Positions 41,812 through 50,960 of a DNA stretch of 64,000 nt are shown here, piece after piece. Within the stretch, counting starts at the first letter, position 1; each line of letters opens with the position of its first letter. A program made the translations under genes and the position numbers. Below the pieces are notes generated by a model. It was not told the origin of the DNA. It saw only the letters and a list, made by a program, of their open reading frames with translations, and ran no database searches. Source of the stretch: DATMER01 sp963741305 (GTDB lineage Bacteria > Acidobacteriota > Thermoanaerobaculia > Multivoradales > UBA5704); the NCBI GenBank assembly GCA_963741305.1, contig CAVUHL010000003.1, positions 5,394,001-5,458,000 of the forward strand, given 5' to 3'.

Positions 41812-42966
41812 ATGAACGGTAAGCCGATCCGGGAGGTTACTCGCCAAGCCATCCTCGCCCTCTGGATGGTCGGGGCTTTGGTATCCGTTTGCAGTTGTTC
41901 TCAACCGAAGGAAGAAGACGCGTACCGCATTGGCGTGATCGCACCTCTCACTGGGGAAGGTGCTTCCTACGGCGAAGCAATGAGACAAGGTATTGACATG
42001 GCTATCGCGCAGGTTAATGAGAACGGAGGGATCAACGGACACCTCCTCGAAGCGATCTACGAGGATGACAAGCTGGAGACTAAGGAAGGAATCGCGGCCT
42101 TCAACAAACTGGTAAGTACATCCCACGTGCCGGTGATCATTGGGTCAGCGGCGTCCAAGGTGACGCTAAGCTTGGCGCCGCTGGCAGAGGAGAACAAAGT
42201 CGTCCTTTTTTCCTCGATCTCGACAGCAGATGAGGTGAAGGACGCGGGCGATTTCATCTTCCGGAATGTACCCACGAACAGTGGACAGGGCAAAACCGCG
42301 GCACTCTTCGTAGCTGACCATCTGCATGCGCCCAGCGTAGCAATCCTCTACAAAAACGACGACTACGGAACGAATCTCGCGGCCTCCTTTCGCGCGGACC
42401 TCAAGGCGAGAAACATCCCGGTCGTCTTCGACCAAGCCTACGATCCCCTGCAGAGTGACTTTAGGAATCTGTTGTCGCAGCTCCAAGCTGCCAAGCCAGG
42501 TGTCGTCTTCTTTCCAGGGAATTACCAAGACAATGCACTCATTCTCAAACAGGCTCGAGAGGCCGGAATCAACGTCCCGTTTGTCGGTGGCGACGGTGGA
42601 TTCTCCGACGAGCTTATGAAGATAGCTGGGGATGCAGCGGGGAATAGCTACTTCACGATGATGGGCATCCCCAAGAACAAGACGGTTGAAGACTTTGTCA
42701 CAAGGTATGCCCAGAAGTATGGAGAGCAGGAGCCCAATGTCTTTGTCTATTATGCCTACGACGCTCTCATGATAGTGGCAGAGGCTATCAAGAGTGGAGG
42801 ATACGATGCGGAGGGTATCAAGACTTCACTCTATTCCCTTCGCTACGACGGCTTGACTGGACCAACTCACTTCGACCGTTTTGGCGAGGTAGATAAGGCG
42901 TATTCCATCTACACGGTTCGGGACGGGAAATTCGACCTCCTTGATTGGCGCCCGAGCAGTTCTTAG
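41812..42966 (+). CDS. livK: LivK/LivJ-like substrate-binding lipoprotein
   Basis: The ATG at 41812 follows AAAAGGAG by 10 bases. The 384-residue product has a lipoprotein signal (MNGKPIRE, hydrophobic core, lipobox near LVSVCSC, acylated Cys about residue 30). It then matches LivK well: YRIGVIAPLTGEGASYGEAMRQGIDMA, NENGGINGHLLEAIYEDDK, VIIGSAASKVTLSLAPLAEENKVV, YVGGD-like FVGGDGGFSDELM. It is the second receptor of the operon, so the transporter may accept two ligands. Confidence 0.88.
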   Translation: MNGKPIREVTRQAILALWMVGALVSVCSCSQPKEEDAYRIGVIAPLTGEGASYGEAMRQGIDMAIAQVNENGGINGHLLEAIYEDDKLETKEGIAAFNKLVSTSHVPVIIGSAASKVTLSLAPLAEENKVVLFSSISTADEVKDAGDFIFRNVPTNSGQGKTAALFVADHLHAPSVAILYKNDDYGTNLAASFRADLKARNIPVVFDQAYDPLQSDFRNLLSQLQAAKPGVVFFPGNYQDNALILKQAREAGINVPFVGGDGGFSDELMKIAGDAAGNSYFTMMGIPKNKTVEDFVTRYAQKYGEQEPNVFVYYAYDALMIVAEAIKSGGYDAEGIKTSLYSLRYDGLTGPTHFDRFGEVDKAYSIYTVRDGKFDLLDWRPSSS

Positions 42967-43218
42967 CGCTGACAGGGGAGTGCAACCGGGACTCGGGCAA
43001 AGAATTGGAGCTGTCTCACAAGGAGGTCTACATCTCGTCAGAGTTGTCCTCTCATGGGGACAATTGAGCCCAGTGCCGGGAGAAGCGCAGTTGGCACCGG
43101 GCGTGCTAAGGACTCTTATGAGTTATACTCTGCGTTTGGGTGAGCATCCTCATGGGTAGAGCCCGCTCGTAGACAACGAAAACAAGGGCCTAAGGCCCGC
43201 ATGATAAGGGAGGTTATT

Positions 43219-43416
43219 ATGGATACACGGACCGAAACACCCGGTCAGCAAGTGAAGAACTCGCAAAACAACGGTACCACGGAAGCGCGGCCTGCGCAGG
43301 CTGATAGCGTTACCGCGCTGGGACGCCTCTTGGGGAATGCTGCCGATCTCCACCGACCTCTCAAGACTCGCCCTGCGGAACAGCCGAAGCCGGCACGACG
43401 TCCACGACCTGTCTGA
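43219..43416 (+). CDS. Small Pro/Arg-rich peptide, candidate precursor of a modified peptide
   Basis: A 65-residue frame starts at an ATG preceded by AAGGGAGG with ideal spacing. The N-terminal half is polar (MDTRTETPGQQVKNSQNNG), a short helix-like segment follows (SVTALGRLLGNAADL), and the C-terminus is rich in Pro, Arg and Lys (HRPLKTRPAEQPKPARRPRP, then V). The radical SAM gene begins 41 bp downstream. The leader/core shape and gene order suggest a ribosomally made, enzyme-modified peptide. No cysteine is present, so thioether rings are excluded; methylation or other C-C/C-H chemistry would be possible. No known family recognised. Confidence 0.5.
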   Translation: MDTRTETPGQQVKNSQNNGTTEARPAQADSVTALGRLLGNAADLHRPLKTRPAEQPKPARRPRPV

Positions 43417-43457
43417 GCTCAGGCGAACGCCAGCTGCTCTATCCTGAGCCAGCAGAT

Positions 43458-45077
43458 ATGAGTCCCGTCGTCCATTTCATCCTTCCCGAAGGCCCGCAGC
43501 GAGGAGGACGGACCGTGTACCGGCCTGTTCTTCCTCGCGGCGTGCTTCAGATTGCTCGGGCCGCTGAAGCCGCCGGATGGCAAGCAACTGTGCTGGACGG
43601 ATACTCAGCTCCGCAACTACTGCCTGCGTACTTACAGGCTCTACAGATAGATGAAGCAGAAATGGATGCGAGGGTGGCGTTTCCTGACCTGGTAGGGATC
43701 TCCATTCATGGCCCTCCATCAATAGCGCCGGCCTTAGCTATTGCGGCCCGGCTTCGCGAAATAGAACCCTCGCTTCCATTAGTCTTTGGCGGCCAGCTCG
43801 CCAACGCGGACGCAGAACTGCTTCTACCGCTTCTTCCAGAGCGTTCTGTGCTCTTTTGCGGGGATGGCGACACAGCAATAGCCGATGTAATGCAGGAGGC
43901 TCTCAAGGCTACTGACGGGGCTCGACTGATCCGGCGACCGGGTATTGCACCTTGGCACTCATTGCCAGATTTGGACCTTCTCCTCCCTCGATATTCCGCC
44001 TACTTCGGTGAATCGGATTTCGAATATCATCTCGAAACTCAAGTCGGTTGTCCCTATAGATGCTTTCACTGCGGCACGGGTAGGCAGGGCCTTTACGCCT
44101 CCACGAAGAACCGGCCAATCGACGCAATTCTCAGTGAGTTACAACAAGTAATAATGTGGGCTCAACGGGACAACCTGCCGCATCCTTCTCTCTGGATCAC
44201 CGATGAAACTTTCGGAAGCGACACAGAGCATACACGGCGGTTTTGCGAAGCGCTAATCGCATGCAAGGAAGCTTGGCGATGGCGAGCTCAGTCGCGGGCC
44301 GATATCATCACCGAAGAATTACTCGGATTGATGCGCGCTGCAGGTTGTCAGCGCGTCGCCTTTGGTGTAGAGATCCCAAATGATGCGGGCCTAGACCTCC
44401 TCGGAAAACGTGAGGGCATGAAGGACGTGCTGGAAGCTTTCGCTCTCTGCCATAGAGTTGGTCTATCTCCAGAGGCAATTATTGTGGTGGGAACACCGGG
44501 TGACTCTACAACTCCCGAGCAGTTCTTAGACGCTCTAGATCTACTGGAGGCAGGATCCGTACAAGCGTATATATACCATCCAATACCAGGTTCACCATGG
44601 TGGAAGAAGTATGGGACTGATCTCCGCGAGGATGGAGACTCGGGATTCCGGTGGTCCGATCTTGACTTCCACAGCCCTCCGCTGGGCGGTTCACCAGAAG
44701 ATGTAGAGCGGGCGATTGTCTCCTTCCTCGCCCTCTCCTTATGGCGTTCCGATACCGAGCGTAGCGTACATGCTCCGCAATCGATAACTCATCACTTTAA
44801 GTGCGCTGGCTGCGCCGTTAAAACTGACATAGACCTTTTATTCGCCCATGCTGCTACGCAAATTAGTATTTCGCGCTGCAAGCTAGCCAACACCTTTTAT
44901 TATATTGCTACTGCTCCCGGCGGCATTGAGATCCTAGAGTTTGATCCTGCACAGCATCGCAATCTTTATAGCGGACTGTTCCAGGTTAGCAGGCAAGATC
45001 TTGACTTGGCTTGCCCACAGTGCATAATCAATGCAACTCATCAAGAACGTTCATATCAGACGTTGCTCGGTAGTTGA
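43458..45077 (+). CDS. B12-binding-domain radical SAM enzyme
   Basis: The 539-residue protein has an N-terminal Rossmann-like domain of cobalamin-binding type (residues 1-150, VLDGYSAPQLL, LVGISIHGPPS, LVFGGQLANADAE), lacking the DxHxxG histidine. A radical SAM barrel follows with C198-x3-C202-x2-C205 in VGCPYRCFHCGTG. The C-terminus has two CxxC pairs (449/452 and 519/522), which could bind zinc or an extra iron-sulfur cluster. Enzymes of this class often methylate unactivated carbons. It sits right after the small peptide gene, which is its best substrate candidate. Confidence 0.85.
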   Translation: MSPVVHFILPEGPQRGGRTVYRPVLPRGVLQIARAAEAAGWQATVLDGYSAPQLLPAYLQALQIDEAEMDARVAFPDLVGISIHGPPSIAPALAIAARLREIEPSLPLVFGGQLANADAELLLPLLPERSVLFCGDGDTAIADVMQEALKATDGARLIRRPGIAPWHSLPDLDLLLPRYSAYFGESDFEYHLETQVGCPYRCFHCGTGRQGLYASTKNRPIDAILSELQQVIMWAQRDNLPHPSLWITDETFGSDTEHTRRFCEALIACKEAWRWRAQSRADIITEELLGLMRAAGCQRVAFGVEIPNDAGLDLLGKREGMKDVLEAFALCHRVGLSPEAIIVVGTPGDSTTPEQFLDALDLLEAGSVQAYIYHPIPGSPWWKKYGTDLREDGDSGFRWSDLDFHSPPLGGSPEDVERAIVSFLALSLWRSDTERSVHAPQSITHHFKCAGCAVKTDIDLLFAHAATQISISRCKLANTFYYIATAPGGIEILEFDPAQHRNLYSGLFQVSRQDLDLACPQCIINATHQERSYQTLLGS

Positions 45078-45200
45078 GATTTTGCTTTTGCCGGGTTCGG
45101 GCACATTCTTTTAGTCGCCGCAAGAATGGTGTGATGCGGCGAAGAGTCGCACGAACTCACCAGCCCTATCAAGATATCGTGACTGGCCAGGATACAACTA

Positions 45201-47102
45201 ATGAACGAACTACCATCCTCTCCCTCCAGAGATTCATCAATTATATCCGCGTTAGCCGCCTCTCGTTTACTATCCGAGACGGAGGAACTTGAAGTTCTTC
45301 TCTATTTGCAGAAGGATTCTTCATCTGTCAAAGCTATGGCCATGGATGAGGTTCACCCAGGCAGGTGGATTGATCTGGCGATGCAGCGATCTACGACAAC
45401 GGCCATGCTTCTGCTCGCGATTTTCGCACTGATTCCGTCTTTCTATATCTATAACTTGTCTGTCAGGGAGGCACTCCCAACGCGGGTACCTTACACACCG
45501 TTCATCGTAGTCGGCTTGATTCTTATTGGCCTTGTCATCTTGAGACCTGCTTTTGCATGGATCCTATTTCGATTAGCCATCCCTGGAGCAGGTCCATTCC
45601 TGCGTGCTCGTGATGAATCGGAGGCCAGGATACACCTCGCAACAATTCTATCTGCCAGTGCGACCACGAGCAGAAGCAAAACGATCCTTCGCAGAGCCTG
45701 GAAGTTTTTTGCCTTTATTTCTCCCTTTTATTACCGCTTCGTCTGGTGGTGGATATTGATTTTTGGATTCGGTGCTGTGCAGATTGAGTATACGCAGTAC
45801 ATGATTCAAGAGGAAGGGCATACCGAATCTCTCCCCTTTACCGAGCTTGCAATGTCTCTCTTGAAGGTTTTGGTTGTGTCGGTTATCGCATTTATTGCAA
45901 CCAACGTCCTAAGAGAGGTACTGCTTCTCCGCGAGAGATACGCAACGAGCGCGGTTCGCGCCCAGACGTTGATTGGTCAACTTAGCGAAATGGCGGTGAA
46001 AGTAGAGGAGCTGGGAGAGAGATTTCAGCCACTCTCCGAGCACATGTATGACGTACTTTCCACTTGTGCCAAAGTCCTTGATGTGGGAAACCATCTATCA
46101 GAGTTTACGAATCGCCTCCGTTCTGCGGCAAGTAAACCCGCGCTCCAAAAACAGCATCGGGAATTTCTTGTAAATATCGGGGAGCAGATGGGTAATCTGG
46201 TCAAGCAAATCGACAAGTCTCGGGACGGGCAGTTAAGCTTGTGGATTTTGACGACGGTAAACCGGTACATATCAACGCAACGAGAGATTCTGAACACAAG
46301 TGAGCGGCGACTTATTACTCGCTTTTCTGATTTAGCTCGCCTGGGTCGAGATTTGGTCGAAGTAAGTTTCCCTGGGAACACACCTATCGATCCTATCTCT
46401 GCCACACAGATTGAGTTTTATGGTCTCATGGCTATACCCCCGGACCGTTTCCTCAATAATGGGATAGGGGAGAACCCTGAAGAAGGGGCAGCAGGGGATA
46501 AGAATTGGGAGGCCTACTTGGAGGGTAATCGCAATGCCGCAGGCCGGGGAATTCGGCAGCATAGATATTTTTTGGCTGTTCGCAAAGCATCCCCGGTCTC
46601 AGCATCCTCTCCCGAGGCACAAGATGTCGACAGTGACCGAGTTAAGAGCCTACTCCGGAAGTGGGTCAAACTTGATTCCAGTGGGAAACCGGTCATTGAA
46701 CACAATGGTGGTGGCGCAAGACGTTATTTGATAGAAGGTTCAAAAGGCGAAGGTCGAACAGAAGAATGGGCGAAGCTAGGGGATGTTCTGGCCAACACCT
46801 TTCATGCTCCGAACTGCTGCAAAGTTCGAGAATTCTCAAATGACGAATTCAAGCGTGAGTTCATCGACAAGGAGCGAGGTAAGCCTTTAGACTACTTTGC
46901 AATCAGAAGAGCCGGCAAGTGGGTGTTCTGTCTCCGTAGCATCTATGACAAGGATCTGATGGCCGCTGACATAGAGATATTTTACGATGATCCCGCTAAC
47001 AGTTCGTACCAACAGAGATGGCTTGACGCGCAGGAGACTTTGAACAAAATTTTTATAGATAAGATTGGGAAAACTATCCCTGTGGAGAAATACGGAGAGT
47101 AG
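45201..47102 (+). CDS. Large membrane protein with helical and C-terminal soluble domains, unknown
   Basis: The 633-residue product has a polar start, four membrane segments at about residues 66-86, 98-125, 170-195 and 222-245, then a long helical stretch (about 245-400, SEMAVKVEELGERFQPLSEH). A soluble C-terminal domain of about 220 residues follows (FAIRRAGKWVFCLRSIYDKD near the end). The architecture resembles sensor or effector-linked membrane proteins, but I recognise no named domain. Codon use is AT-richer than in the flanking core genes. It follows the radical SAM gene on the same strand, 123 bp away. Confidence 0.6.
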   Translation: MNELPSSPSRDSSIISALAASRLLSETEELEVLLYLQKDSSSVKAMAMDEVHPGRWIDLAMQRSTTTAMLLLAIFALIPSFYIYNLSVREALPTRVPYTPFIVVGLILIGLVILRPAFAWILFRLAIPGAGPFLRARDESEARIHLATILSASATTSRSKTILRRAWKFFAFISPFYYRFVWWWILIFGFGAVQIEYTQYMIQEEGHTESLPFTELAMSLLKVLVVSVIAFIATNVLREVLLLRERYATSAVRAQTLIGQLSEMAVKVEELGERFQPLSEHMYDVLSTCAKVLDVGNHLSEFTNRLRSAASKPALQKQHREFLVNIGEQMGNLVKQIDKSRDGQLSLWILTTVNRYISTQREILNTSERRLITRFSDLARLGRDLVEVSFPGNTPIDPISATQIEFYGLMAIPPDRFLNNGIGENPEEGAAGDKNWEAYLEGNRNAAGRGIRQHRYFLAVRKASPVSASSPEAQDVDSDRVKSLLRKWVKLDSSGKPVIEHNGGGARRYLIEGSKGEGRTEEWAKLGDVLANTFHAPNCCKVREFSNDEFKREFIDKERGKPLDYFAIRRAGKWVFCLRSIYDKDLMAADIEIFYDDPANSSYQQRWLDAQETLNKIFIDKIGKTIPVEKYGE

Positions 47103-47231
47103 AGGGCCACGAGCAGGTGAGATCCTTCGGGAAACCGCTTTGACAAGCCCATGAGTCAGGAATTCCCTCGCAAAATCGAATATGCTCTACCTTGAAGGAA
47201 GTTAGCTTGCCACAGGAGGAGGCTGCGCACC

Positions 47232-48055
47232 ATGGACTTGGAGCATGCTGGAATTCCCGGAGAGTACGATATCCTCGCACAATTTTATCGCCAGTTTCTA
47301 GGGTCGCGAGGCCATTTCGCCAAACAAGTTGCACTTCTGAAGTTTATCGTTGAGACAGAAGCTCTGCCTGCCACTGGGCGGATCTTGGATGCCGCGCGTG
47401 GTACTGGTGATGTGGCCGCGCTCCTGCATGAGAATGGATTCTGCGCGATCGAAGCCATAGATGGTTCTCAGACAATGCACGACCAGCGCCAAGTCGAGAA
47501 CCCGTACCTATGAGACACGTCTCCTGGACGGATCTGGGGCGATATTTTTTCGAACATGGGACATACGACCTCATATTTATCTTGGGCAACTCCTTGGCTC
47601 ACGCCCCTGTGACCCGAATTCCCTCGATGCTCGCCTCTCTACGAGGGCCTGAATGTAGGTGGAGTTCTCCTCCTTGACCTCAGGGCATGGGAAAAGAATC
47701 CCGAAGGCCTACTTATAGAGTCAGACCGCCTCCGTCCGTGCATAGATACTTAGGCAGGATCGAGGCCTTTGACAAGAATTACTGGCTTTACGATAGGGTG
47801 GAGTATGACAACCTAACTCAGCAGGTAACTTACCGACTCCGGCAGATTGAGCCAGACAACGAAATCTTGGGAATGATCGAGACTCACGTGACCTATTATA
47901 CCTTCGACCATCTATTGGTCACCGAGATGCTATTGTCGGCAGGTTTTCATCGTAGTTGTGTGGAAACGTGTTCCATTCCCCCATGGCCTTATTTGGTCAT
48001 AGTGGCCAGAAAGACAGACGAACTGGAACTCGCGTTGGTTGAGCCTCCCTTGTAG
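47232..48055 (+). pseudogene. Decayed class I SAM-dependent methyltransferase
   Basis: The first frame (47232-47513, 93 codons) has motif I as RILDAARGTGDVAALLHENG, with Arg where a Cys is usual. Matching sequence then continues in other frames: LGNSLAHAPVTRIPSMLASL near 47590, VGGVLLLDLRAWEKNPEGLL near 47660, an in-frame TAG, and the end (IEAFDKNYWLYDRVEYDN, then YTFDHLLVTEMLLSAGFH) at 47756-48055. At least two frameshifts and one stop separate these parts, so no working enzyme is made. The original resembled glycine/sarcosine-type or related small-molecule methyltransferases. Confidence 0.75.
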
Positions 48056-48412
48056 GTCGAATTCGGGACCAATGCCGCTCGAATTGCGGGATACCTGCCG
48101 CAGAATCGTCTCGGCTCTCCGAGAAGGTGCCAGACGTTCCAAGAGGTTCCAAGAGAAGTAGGGCGTAAGCTCGGCGGCAGACGCGGCAGACGCGGCAGAC
48201 GCCGCCGGAAACCGACTCTCGGGCTTGGCGAGGCAGTTTTCTCCCGGAAGATCACCTGCTAATCGCACTCGGCCGAGACATCAGACGCTCCCCCTGCTTT
48301 CAGAGCGCCAATTGCGGCTGCCGAAAGGCAGTCCTCCTCCCTCCCCGCCTCGAAAGGTTTGAAGCAGGCAGCAGAGGAACCGCTGTGAGTAGGATGCTGG
48401 GGGCTTGGTCGC
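48056..48412. other. Gene-free stretch with short tandem repeats
   Basis: Between the methyltransferase remnant and the transposase remnant no coding frame is supported. It contains tandem GGCAGACGC copies at about 48175-48203 and a doubled GTTCCAAGAG at about 48137-48155. GC content returns to the level of the core genome here, marking the right edge of the island. Confidence 0.4.
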
Positions 48413-49128
48413 CTACGGAGGCAACGCAGGATAGGCGCTCACGAACGGCAGCGCAGGCGGGAACGAACCCAGAGGGAATCTCGCCGTCCGATCTCCCGCC
48501 TTCAGCTGGTCGGCGGCCTCCCGGAATGCGGCCACGAAGGTTGAGTACGCCTCCCAGAAACTCTTGCGGGCGGCTTTTGTCGCAGCATGGTAAGCGGGCG
48601 CCGGCGACTTCTTGGTCTGGTTCGGACGGGTGTGGGGATCCTGCCGTAGGATCGCTTCGACACCCAACGGCTCTATCCCTCTCGCCTCCCGGTCAATCCG
48701 GGCCTCCGTCTCGATCTCCTCAACCAGCTCCGCGACCCGCTCCCGGTACTGCTCCGGCGTTAGGTACGCCCAGCAGGGGAGCTGAGAGAGCTTCAGTTCC
48801 TCCTCCTCGGATAGCGCCGCGACCACATGGCGTGCGGCCAGTCATGGATCTCAGGCCGGCCGATCTCCGCGGAGAGATTGCCATCCACGTGCTGCATGAA
48901 GCGAGCGAGTTGCAGCGCGTCATCGACTTGGAGCAAGGCATGCCAGTGATTGGACATGAAAACCACACTGCAACACCGCACAGGATAGAGCCGCTGGGCT
49001 CGGCCCAGCACGCCGAGGATGATCTCGTTGACGGCAGGCCCAGGACGCAGGAGCAGCCGGGACTGGGATGTCCGGACCGTCACCTCCACCAGGGCGCCTT
49101 CGGGCGCGAAGCGTAGACCTCGGCTCAT
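48413..49128 (-). pseudogene. REP-associated tyrosine transposase (RAYT, Y1 type) with internal deletion
   Basis: The N-terminal part (MSRGLRFAPEGALVEVTVRT from 49128) holds the His-x-His metal motif in FMSNHWHALLQVDDALQLA and runs to MWSRRY near 48840. The C-terminal part (SQLPCWAYLTPEQYRERVAE, DPHTRPNQTKKSPAPAYHAA) continues in another frame from about 48826 to 48413. The middle of the family, with the catalytic tyrosine helix and the following roughly 100 residues, is missing. The two halves are joined out of frame, so it is inactive. Confidence 0.75.
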
Positions 49129-49202
49129 TTCAAAGAGACAAGGAACGGAAAACGCCTCGAAAATGTCATTCCTTCGAATGTTGAAGGACGGCGGAGTGAT
49201 GG

Positions 49203-49219
49203 GCCGGCAGGATGCCGGC
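49203..49219. repeat. REP-like palindrome upstream of the RAYT remnant
   Basis: GCCGGC-AGGAT-GCCGGC forms a 6-bp perfect stem in the 234-bp gap between the transposase remnant and the HAD gene. Short GCCGGC palindromes near RAYT genes are their usual substrates. Confidence 0.5.
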
Positions 49220-49362
49220 GCTCCCAGGGATAGAGGCACGTTCGTTGGGGTAAGGGAGCTCAGCTCAGCTTGCGCAGCCGGTCGCGATGGCGAGAGCCCT
49301 GCAGACGGCCAGTATCCTGCTTCTCCGGTGGTTGAAGGTGAACAGCCAGATCTCACCGCGAT

Positions 49363-50115
49363 TCACTCTTCCGGCCATGAGCCCTGATTCTGCCAACCTT
49401 CGTACTCCTCACCGAGACCTGCATTATCGGAGTAGGCCTTCCGATACTGGTCGAAGAGCCGGTCCCACAGCTCCGAACCGATCTCGCTCAACTCGGCGAC
49501 CCTGGCATCTGCCAGAGCGAAGCGAGGATCGCCCCGCAACGCAAACTCGGGGACCACGATGCACTTCATCCCCGCCGCCTTGGCCGAGAGCAGACCATTG
49601 GGCGAGTCCTCCACGGCGATGCAGCGCTCCGGCTCGATCCCGAGCTTGCGGGCGGTCGTGAGATAGACGGCTGGATCGGGCTTGCCCCGGGTCTCCTCCT
49701 CGGCCGAGTGGATGACCTCAAAGGCGGAGTCCAATCCGAGGGTGTTTAGAACCGCGTGGATCACCCGGTAGGGCGAGGAGGAGGCGAGAGCCAGACGCAT
49801 GCCCGCGGATCTCGCCAGTGCGAGAACCTCGTCCACTCCGGGCTTGGGCGTCCCCCGGCGGGTTACCAGGTCCACCAAGCGGTCGAGAATCGAGGCCACC
49901 AGGAGGTCCTGGCGCGGAGCGAGATGGGGATGACGTTCGCACCACCGGGCCACCACCTCGTCGACTCGCAGACCGGTCGTCTGCAGGCAGTCCTCCGGAG
50001 TGAGCTCCAGGCCCGCTTCCCCGGCGGTGGCGATCTCCGCCTCGTGCCAGAGCGGCTCGGAGTCGATCAGGACTCCGTCCATGTCAAAGATCAGGGCACG
50101 GGTCGGAGGGCTCAT
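49363..50115 (-). CDS. HAD-superfamily phosphatase (beta-phosphoglucomutase/HxpB-like)
   Basis: This 250-residue enzyme has motif I FDMDGVLIDSEP (nucleophile Asp), motif II LALASSSPYRVI, motif III Lys region SAEEETRGKPDPAVYL and motif IV CIAVEDSPNGLLSAKAAGM. The cap domain is of the alpha-helical C1 type. Close relatives dephosphorylate hexose or hexitol phosphates. The C-terminal tail (GLGEEYEGWQNQGSWPEE) is duplicated as a remnant at 34709. Confidence 0.88.
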   Translation of the reverse strand: MSPPTRALIFDMDGVLIDSEPLWHEAEIATAGEAGLELTPEDCLQTTGLRVDEVVARWCERHPHLAPRQDLLVASILDRLVDLVTRRGTPKPGVDEVLALARSAGMRLALASSSPYRVIHAVLNTLGLDSAFEVIHSAEEETRGKPDPAVYLTTARKLGIEPERCIAVEDSPNGLLSAKAAGMKCIVVPEFALRGDPRFALADARVAELSEIGSELWDRLFDQYRKAYSDNAGLGEEYEGWQNQGSWPEE

Positions 50116-50199
50116 GGCAGGGAGAGTCTAACCCTACGCCGCCGAAGCCTTCGCCCGGTTGCGGGCCGCCGGCAAACGGAGTACTGTCCTTATCTGCCC

Positions 50200-50577
50200 A
50201 TGACGGAAAGCCCCCCGGACATCGTAGTTGTCGACCAGAGGATCGATCCCGGCGAGTTGGCTCGCTTGGTCTGGCTCTTTTTCGAAGACATGGTCAAGTA
50301 TGTCGTTGACGTCGATCGCCGGATTGCCGCCGTCGGAGGCGAGCTTCATGCCGATGCGGAACAGATCCTCCTCGAATCAGGAAGCCGCCAGCTTGATCTC
50401 TGGGGAGCAAACTACTACCCCGGCCGAGGGCAGGACGCCTGTATCGAGTACACCTCCCTGATCAACATCCGCCCTTCCCTGGGGAACCGGAGCATGCAGA
50501 TCGAGGACTTCGCTCTCCGGGAGCGCGTCCGCGAGATCACCTTTGCCCTGATCGGCGAGGGAGAGCCCCTCGAATGA
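50200..50577 (+). CDS. DUF5674 family protein
   Basis: The 125-residue product has the DUF5674 pattern: VKYVVDVDRRIAAVGGELHA, DAEQILLESGSRQLDLWGAN, SLINIRPSLGNRSMQIEDFA, LRERVREI. The function of this family is not known to me. It starts with ATG at 50200 and its stop overlaps the next gene's ATG (ATGA). It is divergent from the HAD phosphatase. Confidence 0.8.
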   Translation: MTESPPDIVVVDQRIDPGELARLVWLFFEDMVKYVVDVDRRIAAVGGELHADAEQILLESGSRQLDLWGANYYPGRGQDACIEYTSLINIRPSLGNRSMQIEDFALRERVREITFALIGEGEPLE

Positions 50578-50918
50578 GCCAGCACTCCTCTTTGTCCCCG
50601 GAGCGCTGGTCGACCTTCAGTCTCGACCAGCAGATCCTGATGATCGGAAACGAGATGAACCGCGCTGCGAAGGTCATGCGGCCCGAGGACTCTGCGAGCC
50701 GGCAGCGCTCCTACGAACGCATCTTGCGGCTGGTCGATCTCACGGTCGAGGTTCAGCAAAGAAGGAACCTGCGACGGGAGCTGCTCCGTTGGAGAGACCT
50801 CGTAGCCGCGCTCTATGTCCGGCCTGAGGCTGTACCGGACGAGCACCGGAATGCGTTCCGGTCTCTCCTGCTCTTCACTCCCGTCTCGGCCCGGCAGATC
50901 CCACTCCTGCTGGACTGA
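50574..50918 (+). CDS. Small helical protein paired with DUF5674
   Basis: A 114-residue, mostly helical protein (FSLDQQILMIGNEMNRAAKV, ILRLVDLTVEVQQRRNLRRE, LLRWRDLVAALYV). It overlaps the DUF5674 gene by 4 bp, so the two are translated together. I do not recognise the domain. The pairing of two small overlapping genes is reminiscent of a toxin-antitoxin layout, but no known toxin or antitoxin motif is visible. Confidence 0.6.
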   Translation: MSQHSSLSPERWSTFSLDQQILMIGNEMNRAAKVMRPEDSASRQRSYERILRLVDLTVEVQQRRNLRRELLRWRDLVAALYVRPEAVPDEHRNAFRSLLLFTPVSARQIPLLLD

Positions 50919-50960
50919 CCCGACTGCCGCTCTGTCCCCCAGAGCCCGGCGGCGAGCTAA

